A stretch of DNA of 64,000 nucleotides from Rhizobium sp. BG4 (lineage in GTDB: Bacteria > Pseudomonadota > Alphaproteobacteria > Rhizobiales > Rhizobiaceae), in the NCBI RefSeq assembly GCF_016864575.1, contig NZ_CP044125.1, positions 3,330,001-3,394,000 of the forward strand. The letters are read 5' to 3'. Position 1 is the first letter of the stretch. Each line of letters starts with the position of its first letter. Of the stretch, positions 44,370 through 53,144 are shown piece after piece. Position numbers and translations under genes: made by a program. The notes beneath the pieces are model-generated. The model made no database searches, was not told the origin of the DNA, and saw nothing but the letters and a program-made list of their open reading frames with translations.

Positions 44370-45517
44370 GCAGCAACATCACAGCCAACTGGAGCTACCC
44401 GACAGCGGTCAAGCTCGGCCGCGGCCGCATCAAGGAGCTCGCCGACGCCTGCAAGAGCCTCGGCATGAAGAAGCCGCTGCTGGTCACCGATCGGGGCCTC
44501 GCCTCGATGGCGATCACCAAGAACGCGCTCGACATTCTCGAAGACGCCGGTCTCGGCCGCGCCATTTTCGCCGATGTCGATCCGAACCCGAACGAGAAGA
44601 ACCTCGAAGCCGGTGTCAAGGCCTTCAAGGATGGCGGTCATGACGGCGTCGTCGCCTTCGGCGGCGGCTCCGGTCTCGATCTCGGCAAGTGCGTGGCCTT
44701 CATGGCCGGCCAGACGCGCCCGGTCTGGGACTTCGAGGATATCGGCGACTGGTGGACGCGCGCCAGCATCGAAGGCATTGCGCCGATCGTTGCCGTGCCG
44801 ACGACGGCTGGTACCGGCTCGGAAGTGGGCCGCGCCAGCGTCATCACCAATTCGGCGACGCATGTGAAGAAGATCATCTTCCATCCGAAGTTCCTGCCCG
44901 GCGTCGTCATTTCCGATCCGGAACTGACGGTCGGCATGCCGAAGATCATCACCGCCGGCACCGGCATGGATGCCTTCGCGCATTGCCTGGAAGCTTATTC
45001 CTCGCCCTTCTACCATCCGATGTCGGCGGGTATCGCGCTTGAAGGCATGCGCCTCGTCAAGGAATTCCTGCCGCGCGCCTACAAGGAGGGCACGGATCTG
45101 GAAGCCCGCGCCAACATGATGTCGGCAGCTGCCATGGGCGCCGTCGCATTTCAGAAGGGTCTCGGCGCCATTCACGCGCTGTCGCACCCGATCGGTGCCG
45201 TCTACAACACCCACCACGGCATGACCAATGCCGTCGTCATGCCGGCCGTGCTGCGCTTCAACCGCGCCGTGATCGAGGACAAGATCGCCCGTGCGGCGGC
45301 TTATCTCGGCATTTCCGGCGGCTTCGATGGCTTCTACGACTATGTGCTGAAACTGCGCTCCGAGCTCGGCGTGCCGGAAAGCCTCTCGGCGATGGGAATC
45401 GCGCCCGACAGGATCGACGAACTCTCGGCCATGGCGATCGAAGACCCGAGTGCCGGCGGCAATCCTGTTCCGATGACGCTCGAAAACACCAAGGCGTTGT
45501 TTAGGGATTGCTTCTAA
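44366..45517 (+). CDS. Iron-containing alcohol dehydrogenase
   Basis: A 383-residue group III alcohol dehydrogenase. The NAD site is FGGGSGLDLGK (~95). Metal ligands come from the pattern GTGMDAFAHCLEAY (Asp/His, ~197) and GAIHALSHPIGAVYNTHHGMTNA (His, ~265). The AAGTGSE-like segment reads TTAGTGSEVG. It is translationally coupled to the aldehyde dehydrogenase. The two together convert an alcohol to an acid, which would fit an amino-alcohol substrate such as a glutamylated ethanolamine. Confidence 0.92.
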   Translation: MSSNITANWSYPTAVKLGRGRIKELADACKSLGMKKPLLVTDRGLASMAITKNALDILEDAGLGRAIFADVDPNPNEKNLEAGVKAFKDGGHDGVVAFGGGSGLDLGKCVAFMAGQTRPVWDFEDIGDWWTRASIEGIAPIVAVPTTAGTGSEVGRASVITNSATHVKKIIFHPKFLPGVVISDPELTVGMPKIITAGTGMDAFAHCLEAYSSPFYHPMSAGIALEGMRLVKEFLPRAYKEGTDLEARANMMSAAAMGAVAFQKGLGAIHALSHPIGAVYNTHHGMTNAVVMPAVLRFNRAVIEDKIARAAAYLGISGGFDGFYDYVLKLRSELGVPESLSAMGIAPDRIDELSAMAIEDPSAGGNPVPMTLENTKALFRDCF

Positions 45518-45526
45518 GGGGATCAG

Positions 45527-45904
45527 ATGAGTCGTTCGTTTCGATATGCAGTTCTGGGCGTTGTGCTGGCGGTCCTCGGGGCGCCAGCCGCTCATGCCGA
45601 ATCTTTCTCCGCACTGGGCAAGCAGGGTTATGCCGTCGGCCCGATGGGGCAGGGGAAATCCGGTGCTCTCGGCTGGGTCGTTTCCAAGGGTGGCAGCAAG
45701 TTCTTCTGCCGCCTGAGGGCGAGCTCCGCCTATTCCGGCGGCAACGGCATGGTGGGCTTCACCACGAGCGGGCGGATGATCAAGATGAACCGCGCGGTCT
45801 ATGAAGCCACGATCGGCGGGCGCGACCCGTCGATTCCTCAGCTTGCCGACCTGAAGGCGGGCCGCGTGCGGCCTGCCGATGTCGGAGCGTGCAGCAAGAT
45901 CTGA
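45527..45904 (+). CDS. Small secreted hypothetical protein
   Basis: A 125-residue protein with a clear signal peptide (FRYAVLGVVLAVLGAPAAHAES, cleavage near 24). The mature part is basic and glycine-rich (KSGALGWVVSKGGSKFFCRLRASSAYSGG) with two cysteines (FCRL and GACSKI) that may form a disulphide. It starts 9 bp after the alcohol dehydrogenase stop with AAGGGGATC, and a terminator follows, so it is the last gene of the operon. Family not recognised. Confidence 0.75.
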   Translation: MSRSFRYAVLGVVLAVLGAPAAHAESFSALGKQGYAVGPMGQGKSGALGWVVSKGGSKFFCRLRASSAYSGGNGMVGFTTSGRMIKMNRAVYEATIGGRDPSIPQLADLKAGRVRPADVGACSKI

Positions 45905-45937
45905 ACGGAAGGCTTATAAGGCGGACCAACCAGCTGG

Positions 45938-45969
45938 CCCGGAAAGCGCAGGCTTTCCGGGCTTTTTTT
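45938..45969 (+). terminator. Intrinsic terminator of the amine-catabolism operon
   Basis: A perfect 10-bp stem CCCGGAAAGC/GCTTTCCGGG with loop GCAG, followed by C and seven T. It lies 33 bp after the small secreted protein gene. Confidence 0.92.
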
Positions 45970-46140
45970 GTCCGCAGACATCCTGAATTCTAGGGATGTG
46001 AGAAATGCAGGCTGCAATTTCGGGCTGTCTGTTTAGGTTTTGTTAACCGCGATTGGAAAGGATGCATTAACCGCACGATGAATCGAAAAGTGCGTAAGAG
46101 AGCGATACCGGCTCGCGGCTTTTCCATTCGAGGACCTGAT

Positions 46141-46854
46141 ATGCCAGTCATTACTTTTGCAAATACCAAGGGCGGCGCCGGCAAGACCACGGCCGTGCTG
46201 CTGCTGGCAACCGAGCTTGCGCGCAAGGGATATCGCGTCACCATTCTCGACGCCGATCCGCAGCACTGGATTTCGCGCTGGCATGAGATTTCCGGCAACG
46301 TCCACAACGTTTCCGTCATCGATTTCGTCACCTCCGCATCGCTGCCGCAGCATATCAGCGAGAACAAGGCGAATACCGATTACTTCATCATCGACCTGCC
46401 GGGCGCGCGCAATCCGCTGCTCGCCACCGCTGTCGGTCTTTCCGACCACGTGCTGATCCCGATCCAGGGCTGTGCCATGGATGCCCGCGGCGGTGCGCAG
46501 GTTCTGGAGCTGCTGCAGTATCTTGACGAGAAGGCAGGCATCAAGATCGGCCATTCGGTCGTTCTCACCCGCGTCAACTCGATGGTCACCACCCGCGCGC
46601 TGCAGCTCGTCAAGGCGCTGCTCAACGAGCGTCATGTTCCGGTTCTCGATACGGCGATCATCGAACGCTCTGCCTTCCGCGATATCTTCGATGTCGGCGG
46701 CACGCTCGCGACCATGGACGCGACCCGCGTTTCCAATCTCGACAAGGCGCGCGAGAACGCTCTCTGTTTTGCCGAGGAAATGATGCGCAAGCTGCCGGTG
46801 AAGCTGCCGATCGCGGCTCGCCTCTCTGGCCTGCTGATGCGCGACGCTGCCTGA
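46141..46854 (+). CDS. Orphan ParA/MinD-type ATPase
   Basis: A 237-residue deviant Walker ATPase. The P-loop is NTKGGAGKTT (~8), ILDADPQ (~38) is the A' motif, and FIIDLPG (~82) is Walker B. No ParB, RepB or centromere-like gene is nearby, so it is an orphan that may position a protein cargo rather than DNA. The start at 46141 is set by GAGGA. The upstream region holds TTTA-N7-TTAA (46032-46046) and another TTAACC (46067), similar to CtrA half-sites, hinting at cell-cycle control. Confidence 0.88.
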   Translation: MPVITFANTKGGAGKTTAVLLLATELARKGYRVTILDADPQHWISRWHEISGNVHNVSVIDFVTSASLPQHISENKANTDYFIIDLPGARNPLLATAVGLSDHVLIPIQGCAMDARGGAQVLELLQYLDEKAGIKIGHSVVLTRVNSMVTTRALQLVKALLNERHVPVLDTAIIERSAFRDIFDVGGTLATMDATRVSNLDKARENALCFAEEMMRKLPVKLPIAARLSGLLMRDAA

Positions 46855-46873
46855 TCGGCAAAACGTCACAACA

Positions 46874-46905
46874 AAAAAGCCGCCGGGAGACCGGCGGCTT
46901 TTTTA
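46874..46905. terminator. Bidirectional terminator between convergent genes
   Basis: AAAAAAGCCGCCGG-GAGA-CCGGCGGCTTTTTT: an 8-bp GC stem flanked by A and T runs, so it works on both strands. It ends the ParA gene rightwards and the L,D-transpeptidase gene leftwards. Confidence 0.92.
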
Positions 46906-46924
46906 TTTGTGCAATTGTGAATGG

Positions 46925-48298
46925 TCAGTCGACGAATTCGACGGTGACGCCGGGCTTGACCATCTTGGCGAGCTCGGTGGCATCCCAGTTGGTTAGGCGA
47001 ATACAGCCGTGGCTCTGGGTACGGCCGATCTTCGAGGGTTCCGGCGTGCCATGAATGCCGTAGGTCGGCTTGGAGAGCGCGATCCAGACCGTACCGACCG
47101 GGCCGTTCGGGCCTGGCGGGATGTTGAGCACCTTGTCGTTGGCGCCCTGCTGGAAGTTGATCTTCGGGTTGTAGGTATAGCCGGGGTTCAGCGCGACGCG
47201 ATCGACTGTCACCGTGCCCGAAGGCGAGGGTGTGTCGGAAGAGCCGATCGAGGCCGGGTAGGCGGCGATGAGATTGCCGGCATCGTCATAGGCGAAGACC
47301 TGCTTCTTGGCCTTGTCGGCGAGGATCTTGGCCACCGTGCCGGTCTTCGGGTCGCCGGGATTGACGACCTTGATGATCGTGCCGGGGACGGTGAAATCCA
47401 CGCCGGGGTTCATTTCCTTCAGGAAGGCTTCGTCCATGTGGAAGCGCTCGGCCAGGGCCTCGGTGGTGGAAGTGTAGGCGAGGGACGGAAGCAGCGCCTT
47501 GTGGGCGTAGTCCTCGGGAATTTCCGCGACATAGGGGCCGGCGGCATCCGAGGGGGTGATCGTGTAGCTGACGACGGGCAGGCCGCCGGAAAGGCGCAGC
47601 TGCTCGAGGATCGCGTCCGTATTGTTCGGATCCAGATTTTCGCCGGTCATCTGGTTGTAGGCGTAGATCGCCTTGGTGACGTTCGAGCCCATGTGGCCGT
47701 CGATGACGCCAGGCGATATGCCGGCGCGGTCGAGGAAGACCTGCAGCGCAACGATCTCCGGCTTCGACTTGCCCTTCAGGGTAATCGTAGGCTCTTCGGG
47801 AGTGCGCGGCTGCTCAACCTGCGGCGCCTGCTGATCGGGGTCGATCGAAGCGTAGTCGCCGTTCTGCTGATCGGGATAGGGCTGGTCGAGCGGCTGGCGG
47901 TCGATGCTCGCATCGCGCGGGATCGAGCCGGTCACGGCGCCGCGCTCGATATAGCGGGTGCTGCCGTAGCGGCTGTGGTCGCCGTTCTCGGCATTATAGG
48001 GGTCGTTGTTATAGGGATCGCGCGAGGGCGCTGCCGGGTAATAGCCGCGCGAGCGCATTTCGGTGGCGACGATCCGGCCGTAGCTGTCGACAAGAACGCG
48101 GTTGCCGCTCCGGTCACGGGAATAATAGACGTCGGCGCCGGGCGGGATGTAATCGACGATCTGGCCGTCAGGCGTTACCATGACGACATCGCGCTGGCCG
48201 CGGCCACCCCATTGCTGCGCTTGCGCTTCCGGTATCACCGAAGTGACGGCCAGAATGACGGCGGCGAGCGACAGGCCATATTTCAAAATGCGATTCAC
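46925..48298 (-). CDS. L,D-transpeptidase (YkuD) with peptidoglycan-binding region
   Basis: A 457-residue exported protein. Signal peptide YGLSLAAVILAVTSVIPEAQAQ (~27). A low-complexity region rich in Tyr, Pro, Asp and Gln (~85-180) is followed by a peptidoglycan-binding fold (ALQVFLDRAGISPGVIDGHMG, ~186) and a LysM-like stretch (ALAERFHMDEAFLKEMNPG). The YkuD domain ends with H416...S-H430-G-C432-IRL, the catalytic signature. It should make 3-3 crosslinks or attach proteins to peptidoglycan. The start is GTG 48298, with GAGG 11 bp upstream. Confidence 0.93.
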   Translation of the reverse strand: MNRILKYGLSLAAVILAVTSVIPEAQAQQWGGRGQRDVVMVTPDGQIVDYIPPGADVYYSRDRSGNRVLVDSYGRIVATEMRSRGYYPAAPSRDPYNNDPYNAENGDHSRYGSTRYIERGAVTGSIPRDASIDRQPLDQPYPDQQNGDYASIDPDQQAPQVEQPRTPEEPTITLKGKSKPEIVALQVFLDRAGISPGVIDGHMGSNVTKAIYAYNQMTGENLDPNNTDAILEQLRLSGGLPVVSYTITPSDAAGPYVAEIPEDYAHKALLPSLAYTSTTEALAERFHMDEAFLKEMNPGVDFTVPGTIIKVVNPGDPKTGTVAKILADKAKKQVFAYDDAGNLIAAYPASIGSSDTPSPSGTVTVDRVALNPGYTYNPKINFQQGANDKVLNIPPGPNGPVGTVWIALSKPTYGIHGTPEPSKIGRTQSHGCIRLTNWDATELAKMVKPGVTVEFVD

Positions 48299-48544
48299 GT
48301 CTCACACCTCAACCAGTGACTGGGCCGACACACACCCGCGAATTTTGACGCTAGTGTGGAATTTATGAATTCGTACTGAACAAATTATGAAAATATCCGT
48401 GATCACTTGCGTGAGGCTAAACGTTTGGTTTGCCTCGACGGTTCCGAGTTGATTGCCGGTTGTGGGCAATTGCGCGCAGCGTGATTGACGAAAGCTTGCG
48501 CCACCCCTAACCCTACGGCTGTTTTGATACAGGGGAGGATTGCC

Positions 48545-49384
48545 ATGATCGAATTTGCTGCCGCCAAAGGGCCGCGCCTGATGCTGGATGAAACGTCGGT
48601 CATGGATATCGGCGCCTGCGTCGTCGATGGCGTTGATATTTCGCCGAAGCGGGCGATCCCCGATGATGGCGATCCGCGCATCGACCATTCGCTCGAAGGC
48701 TTCCTGTTTACCTGCGGCCCTGATCACATTCGCCACCGCGAGCCAATCCCCGGCCGAACCGATGGGGCGATCTATCCGCTGCACGGCTCGGTTTCCGGCC
48801 ACAAGGCGACGGTGTTGTGGACCAAGTTCGAGAACGGCAATGCCGAGTGCCGCGCCGATATCGATCTTGTCACCGTCGAGGGACTTCCTCAGCGCATCGA
48901 GCGGCTCTGGACGATCGATGGCGCGACCGGCGAGGTTTCGCTGGAGGACAAGGTGGTCAATACCAGTGACCAGACGGTGCCGACCTTCCTGATGTATCAT
49001 ATGAATGTCGGCGGCAAATGGTTCGACGAGGGGACGCGGCTGGAAGGCAAGATGCTCGAGGGCGGCGGTTTTCCCTGGACCTTTGGCGAGGAACTCGGCG
49101 GTATCTTCTGCGTCGAGGCGCCGGCGACGGACAGCGGCTATGCCGAGGTGCGGCTCGGGCCGATGAAGGCGGTCCATGGCCGCACGCTCAGGGTTCGCAT
49201 GCGCGCCGATACGCTGCCTTACCTGCAGGTCTGGCGGAACCAGAAGGGGTCTGCCCATATTCTCGGTATCGAGCCGGTGACGCATCGCTGGGTCTCGCGC
49301 GGCGAGCTGGAAGCGGCAGGCGAGTTCAACATGCTGAAGCCGGGCGAGAGCCGCAGCTATGGGCTGACCTTCGCCTTTCTATGA
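48545..49384 (+). CDS. DUF4432 / aldose-epimerase-like protein
   Basis: A 279-residue protein with a galactose-mutarotase-like beta-sandwich pattern: HSLEGFLFTCGPDH, IYPLHGSVSGHKATV, VNTSDQTVPTFLMYHMNVG (His of the active site), and GIEPVTHRW near the C-terminus (cited in parts). DUF4432 members act on or bind sugars. GGGAGG lies 7 bp before ATG 48545. The gene ends near the next gene, and its stop overlaps an alternative ATG that I do not consider a start. Confidence 0.8.
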   Translation: MIEFAAAKGPRLMLDETSVMDIGACVVDGVDISPKRAIPDDGDPRIDHSLEGFLFTCGPDHIRHREPIPGRTDGAIYPLHGSVSGHKATVLWTKFENGNAECRADIDLVTVEGLPQRIERLWTIDGATGEVSLEDKVVNTSDQTVPTFLMYHMNVGGKWFDEGTRLEGKMLEGGGFPWTFGEELGGIFCVEAPATDSGYAEVRLGPMKAVHGRTLRVRMRADTLPYLQVWRNQKGSAHILGIEPVTHRWVSRGELEAAGEFNMLKPGESRSYGLTFAFL

Positions 49385-49452
49385 GCGAGTTGTTGACGCT
49401 CGCGGTTACGCATCGTAGAGCTTCTGCCGTTCATTTTCAGGAGGCATTCGCG

Positions 49453-49791
49453 ATGGACATCCGCCCGATCGACGACGAATATTCGGTTTCCGGCCAGATC
49501 TCGGTCGAGGATCTCGATCAGATCAAGGCGCTCGGCTTCAAGTCGATCGTCTGCCACCGTCCCGATGGCGAAAGCCCGGACCAGACGCCGTTTTCGGTGA
49601 TCGAAGCGCGCGCCAAGGAGCTTGGCCTCGACATCGCTCACGTGCCTGTCGGCCCGATGGGCGTGACCGAGGAAGCGGTTGCCGGCATGGTCGATGCGCT
49701 CGACGAATTCCCGCGTCCGATGCTCGGCTACTGCCGTTCCGGCGCCCGCTCGACGGCGACCTATCAGAAGAGCCATCACCTTCGCGGCTGA
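49453..49791 (+). CDS. BLH-type phosphatase / sulfurtransferase-like protein (TIGR01244 family)
   Basis: A 112-residue protein with a dual-specificity-phosphatase fold. DIRPIDDEYSVSGQI (N-terminus), KSIVCHRPDGESPDQ, and the P-loop C94-R-S-G-A-R matching C-x5-R. Free-standing copies are related to the N-terminal domain of the beta-lactamase-like hydrolase Blh, linked in some bacteria to sulfide or persulfide handling. AGGAGG lies 9 bp before the ATG. Substrate unknown. Confidence 0.85.
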   Translation: MDIRPIDDEYSVSGQISVEDLDQIKALGFKSIVCHRPDGESPDQTPFSVIEARAKELGLDIAHVPVGPMGVTEEAVAGMVDALDEFPRPMLGYCRSGARSTATYQKSHHLRG

Positions 49792-49849
49792 TATCCCGGC
49801 GCGGCCAGCTTCCGCGCCCTTCATTCCATAAAAAACTCAGGAGAAAACC

Positions 49850-50194
49850 ATGAGCATCAAGCGCATCGGCCCCGGTCCCCGCATGAGCGGCGCCGTCGTC
49901 CACGGCAACACCGTCTATCTCGCCGGCCAGGTTGCGGAAGGTGAGACCGTCACCGATCAGTGCAAGGCTGCTCTTGCCGAAGTCGACCGGCTGCTGGCAG
50001 CTTCCGGCTCGAACAAGTCTAAGATCCTGCAGACGCTGATCTACCTCTCCGACATTGCCGATTTCGCCGAAATGAACGCTGCCTGGGAAGCCTGGGTCGA
50101 CCCGGCCAACACCCCGGCCCGCGCCACCAGCGAAGCCAAGCTGGCCGCTCCGAAGTACAAGGTCGAGTTCATCGTCACCGCGGCTATCGACTGA
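49850..50194 (+). CDS. ridA: RidA-family enamine/imine deaminase
   Basis: A 114-residue protein of the YjgF/YER057c/UK114 family (FVYLAGQV-like centre reading VYLAGQVAEGE; TLIYLSDIADFAEMNAAWEAWV; ARATSEAKLA with the conserved Arg; YKVEFIVTAA). Such trimers remove reactive enamines released by PLP enzymes. This is a short subgroup with Thr-Ser after the Arg. AGGAGAAAA precedes the ATG. A terminator follows. Confidence 0.9.
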   Translation: MSIKRIGPGPRMSGAVVHGNTVYLAGQVAEGETVTDQCKAALAEVDRLLAASGSNKSKILQTLIYLSDIADFAEMNAAWEAWVDPANTPARATSEAKLAAPKYKVEFIVTAAID

Positions 50195-50220
50195 TATTTC
50201 GGCTGTTTCCGAAATCCGAA

Positions 50221-50248
50221 GCCGGTGGGCTCGCCCACCGGCTTTTTT
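50221..50248 (+). terminator. Intrinsic terminator of ridA
   Basis: GCCGGTGG-GCTCGC-CCACCGGC followed by six T. It lies 26 bp after the ridA stop, before the convergent ThDP enzyme gene. Confidence 0.92.
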
Positions 50249-50261
50249 GTTTGGCGGGTTC

Positions 50262-51914
50262 TCAGCTCTTCGTCCGGATCTGCGTCAGCGTCCGCGCCGG
50301 TGTGATGGCTTCCGGATCGAGCTTGATCTCGATAATCGCCGGCTTGCCGCTGGCACGGGCCCGTTCAAAGGCGGGGACAAAATCGGCTGTGGTCTCCACC
50401 GTCTCGCCATGGCCGCCATAGGCGCGGGCCAGCGCTGCGAAATCGGGGTTGGTGAGATCGGTGCCGCTAACGCGGCCAGGATATTCGCGCTCCTGATGCA
50501 TGCGGATCGTGCCGTAGATGCCGTTGTTGATGACCAGCACGATGATCGGCAGATTGTAACGGACGGCGGTGGCGAACTCCTGGCCGTGCATCATGAAGCA
50601 GCCGTCACCGGCAAAGCAGATCACCTCGCGCTCGGGAAACAGCGCCTTGGCGGCGACCGCGGCAGGCAGGCCGTAGCCCATCGAGCCGGATGTCGGGGCC
50701 GCCTGGGTGTTGAACTGGCGGAAGCGGTGGAAGCGGTGCAGCCAGGTGGCGTAGTTTCCGGCGCCGTTGGTGAAGATCGTATCGGCGCGGGTATTGCCTT
50801 CGATCCAGTCCATGATCGGGCCCATATGGACATTGCCGGGGCCAGTCTGCGGCGGCTTCGTCCATGCGAGATAGCTCTGGTGCATGCGCTCGGTGCGTTC
50901 AGCCCAGTGCGGTTCGGCGGGGGCTTCGAGATCGGCAAGCGCATCGACGAAATCCTGCGGCGAGGCGGCGATTGCCAGATCCGGCCGGTAGATGCGGCCG
51001 AGCTCGGAAGGATCCGGATAGATGTGGACGAGCTGCTGTGCCGGATAGGGGATGTCGATCAGCGTGTAACCCGATGACGGCATTTCCGACATGCGGCTGC
51101 CGAGCAGGATCAGCAGATCGCTTTCCTTGATTTCCCTGGCGAGCGCCGGGTTGATGCCGATGCCGACATCGCCGGCATAGGAGGGATGCAGGTGGTCGAA
51201 CAGCATCTGGCGGCGGAAGGAGCAGCCGACCGGCAGCTTGAATCGCTCGGCGAAGGCGCGGAAATCGGCGACCGCATCGGCATCCCAGCGGGTGCCACCG
51301 AGGATCACCAGGGGACGCTCGGCTTTCAGGAGCCGCATGTAGAAATCGTCGATCTGGCGGCGGCCCGGATAGGCGGCGACGCGCGAATAGGCCCGCGCAC
51401 GGGGCGCTTCCACCTCATCGCGCAGCATGTCCTCGGGCAGTGACAGGACGACGGGGCCGGGGCGGCCGGAGGTGGCGATCGCGAAGGCGCGGGTGACGAA
51501 TTCAGGGATGCGGGCGGCATCGTCGATCTCGCCGACCCACTTGGCATATTCGGTCAGCGCCCGGCGGAACTCGACTTCCTGGAAGGCTTCGCGCTCGCGG
51601 GCATCGCGCTGCACCTGGCCGATGAACAGGATCATCGGGATCGAATCCTGGCGGGCGATATGCAGGCCCGCCGAGGCATTGGTGGCGCCGGGGCCGCGGG
51701 TGACCATGCAGATGCCGGGCTCGCCGGTCAGCCGCCCCCAGCAATCGGCCATCATCGCCGCGCCACCTTCCTGGCGGCAGACGACGACCTCGATATCGCT
51801 GTCGTGAAGGGCATCGAGAACGGCGAGGAAGCTCTCGCCGGGAACGCAGGAGAGGCGGGTGACCCCATTGGCCTTCAACGCTTCGACGATCAGTTCTCCA
51901 CCCGATTTCTTCAT
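50262..51914 (-). CDS. Thiamine-diphosphate enzyme (acetolactate-synthase-like)
   Basis: A 550-residue protein with three ThDP-enzyme domains. The N-terminal pyrimidine domain has GVTRLSCVPGESFLAVLDAL and the catalytic Glu in CRQEGGAAMMAD (~48). The central domain has LVILGGTRWDAD. The PP domain carries the metal site GDGCFMMHGQEFATA...VINN (~430-460). It is IlvB-like but lies far from any ilvC/ilvH, so it is probably not biosynthetic. Its start overlaps the CoA-transferase stop (ATGA). Substrate unknown. Confidence 0.88.
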   Translation of the reverse strand: MKKSGGELIVEALKANGVTRLSCVPGESFLAVLDALHDSDIEVVVCRQEGGAAMMADCWGRLTGEPGICMVTRGPGATNASAGLHIARQDSIPMILFIGQVQRDAREREAFQEVEFRRALTEYAKWVGEIDDAARIPEFVTRAFAIATSGRPGPVVLSLPEDMLRDEVEAPRARAYSRVAAYPGRRQIDDFYMRLLKAERPLVILGGTRWDADAVADFRAFAERFKLPVGCSFRRQMLFDHLHPSYAGDVGIGINPALAREIKESDLLILLGSRMSEMPSSGYTLIDIPYPAQQLVHIYPDPSELGRIYRPDLAIAASPQDFVDALADLEAPAEPHWAERTERMHQSYLAWTKPPQTGPGNVHMGPIMDWIEGNTRADTIFTNGAGNYATWLHRFHRFRQFNTQAAPTSGSMGYGLPAAVAAKALFPEREVICFAGDGCFMMHGQEFATAVRYNLPIIVLVINNGIYGTIRMHQEREYPGRVSGTDLTNPDFAALARAYGGHGETVETTADFVPAFERARASGKPAIIEIKLDPEAITPARTLTQIRTKS

Positions 51915-53125
51915 GATGCCGTTGTCCTCCCTTTTATCGACTGCTCCAGCGCTTCGAGTTCGGCCAGCACCTCCTCCTGGTGCTCGCCGAGGCGCGGGCT
52001 CGGTCTTTCGTAACGTAGCGGTGTTTCCGACAGAACCACAGGGGTTCTGACACCAGGGATCATTGTCCCGGCGGTGTCGGCAAGATCGATGCGCAGCCCG
52101 CGGGCGATCACCTGCGGATCGGCAAACATTTCCTCGATCGTATTGATGGCGCCGGCTGGCACTGCGTTTTCCTCGCAGGCCCGCAGAAGATCGGCCTTCG
52201 GCCAGTTCAGCGTCTTGCCGGAGACAAGGCGGCGGACTTCATCGCGATTTGCGACACGGGCCTTGTTGGTGGCGAAGCGCTCATCTTCGCCGATACCCTC
52301 GAGACCGAGAATGGTGCAGAGGCGGCGGAACTGGCCGTCATTGCCGACGGCGAGGATGAGATAGCCATCGGCAGCCGGGATCACCTCATAGGGCGAGATA
52401 TTCGGATGGGCATTGCCGAGCCGCACCGGCGCCTGGCCGCCGACGAGATAGTTCATGTTCTGGTTGGCGAGCACGGCGGACTGGACATCGAGCAGCGCCA
52501 TGTCGACGAGCTGGCCCTCGCCTGTCTTCAGCGCGTGAATCAGCGCTGCCTCGATCGCCGAGACGGCGTAGATGCCGGTGAAGATATCGGCGATCGCCAC
52601 GCCCGCCTTCATCGGCTGGCCCTCGGGTTCGCCGGTGATCGACATGAAGCCGGACATGCCCTGGACGATGTAATCGTAGCCGGCGAGATTGGCATAGGGG
52701 CCGGTCTGGCCGAAGCCGGTGATCGAGCAATAGACGAGCTTCGGATTGATCTTGCGCAGACTCTCGTAATCCAGCCCGTATTTGACGAGGCCGCCGAGCT
52801 TGAAATTCTCGATCAGCACGTCGGCCGTTGCCGCGAGACGGCGCACCAGCGCCTGTCCCTCTTCGGTCTTCAGGTCGGCGGTGATCGAGCGCTTGTTGCG
52901 GTTTGTCGAATGGTAATAGGCGGCCGAGAGGTTTTCGCCGTCCGCGCCCTCGACGAAGGGCGGGCCCCAGTGGCGGGTATCGTCACCGCCTTCGGGATTT
53001 TCGACCTTGATGACATCGGCGCCGAGATCGGCCAGCATCTGCCCGGCCCAGGGGCCGGCGAGCACGCGGGCGAGCTCGATCACCCTAATGCCATCAAGCG
53101 GCGGCTTTTTGCTGGTGGCCGTCAT
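51911..53125 (-). CDS. Class III CoA-transferase (CaiB/BaiF/Frc family)
   Basis: A 404-residue protein with family marks GIRVIELARVLAGPWAGQMLADLGADVIKVE (N-terminus, in part), RNKRSITADLKTEEG, the catalytic Asp in GQLVDMALLD (~181) and GGQAPVRLGNAHPNI. It moves CoA between carboxylic acids. The start at 53125 is set by GGAGGAAC; an upstream ATG at 53194 adds an unlikely basic tail. It is coupled to the ThDP enzyme gene downstream and follows the EamA transporter by 19 bp. Confidence 0.92.
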   Translation of the reverse strand: MTATSKKPPLDGIRVIELARVLAGPWAGQMLADLGADVIKVENPEGGDDTRHWGPPFVEGADGENLSAAYYHSTNRNKRSITADLKTEEGQALVRRLAATADVLIENFKLGGLVKYGLDYESLRKINPKLVYCSITGFGQTGPYANLAGYDYIVQGMSGFMSITGEPEGQPMKAGVAIADIFTGIYAVSAIEAALIHALKTGEGQLVDMALLDVQSAVLANQNMNYLVGGQAPVRLGNAHPNISPYEVIPAADGYLILAVGNDGQFRRLCTILGLEGIGEDERFATNKARVANRDEVRRLVSGKTLNWPKADLLRACEENAVPAGAINTIEEMFADPQVIARGLRIDLADTAGTMIPGVRTPVVLSETPLRYERPSPRLGEHQEEVLAELEALEQSIKGRTTAS

Positions 53126-53144
53126 GTTCCTCCCGCGGGCGGTT

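Noticed and set aside
50262..53125. Oxalate degradation pair (oxalyl-CoA decarboxylase plus formyl-CoA transferase)
   Set aside because: The CoA-transferase family fits, but the ThDP enzyme begins with a VPGESFLAVLDAL acetolactate-synthase-like pattern rather than the oxalyl-CoA decarboxylase pattern.
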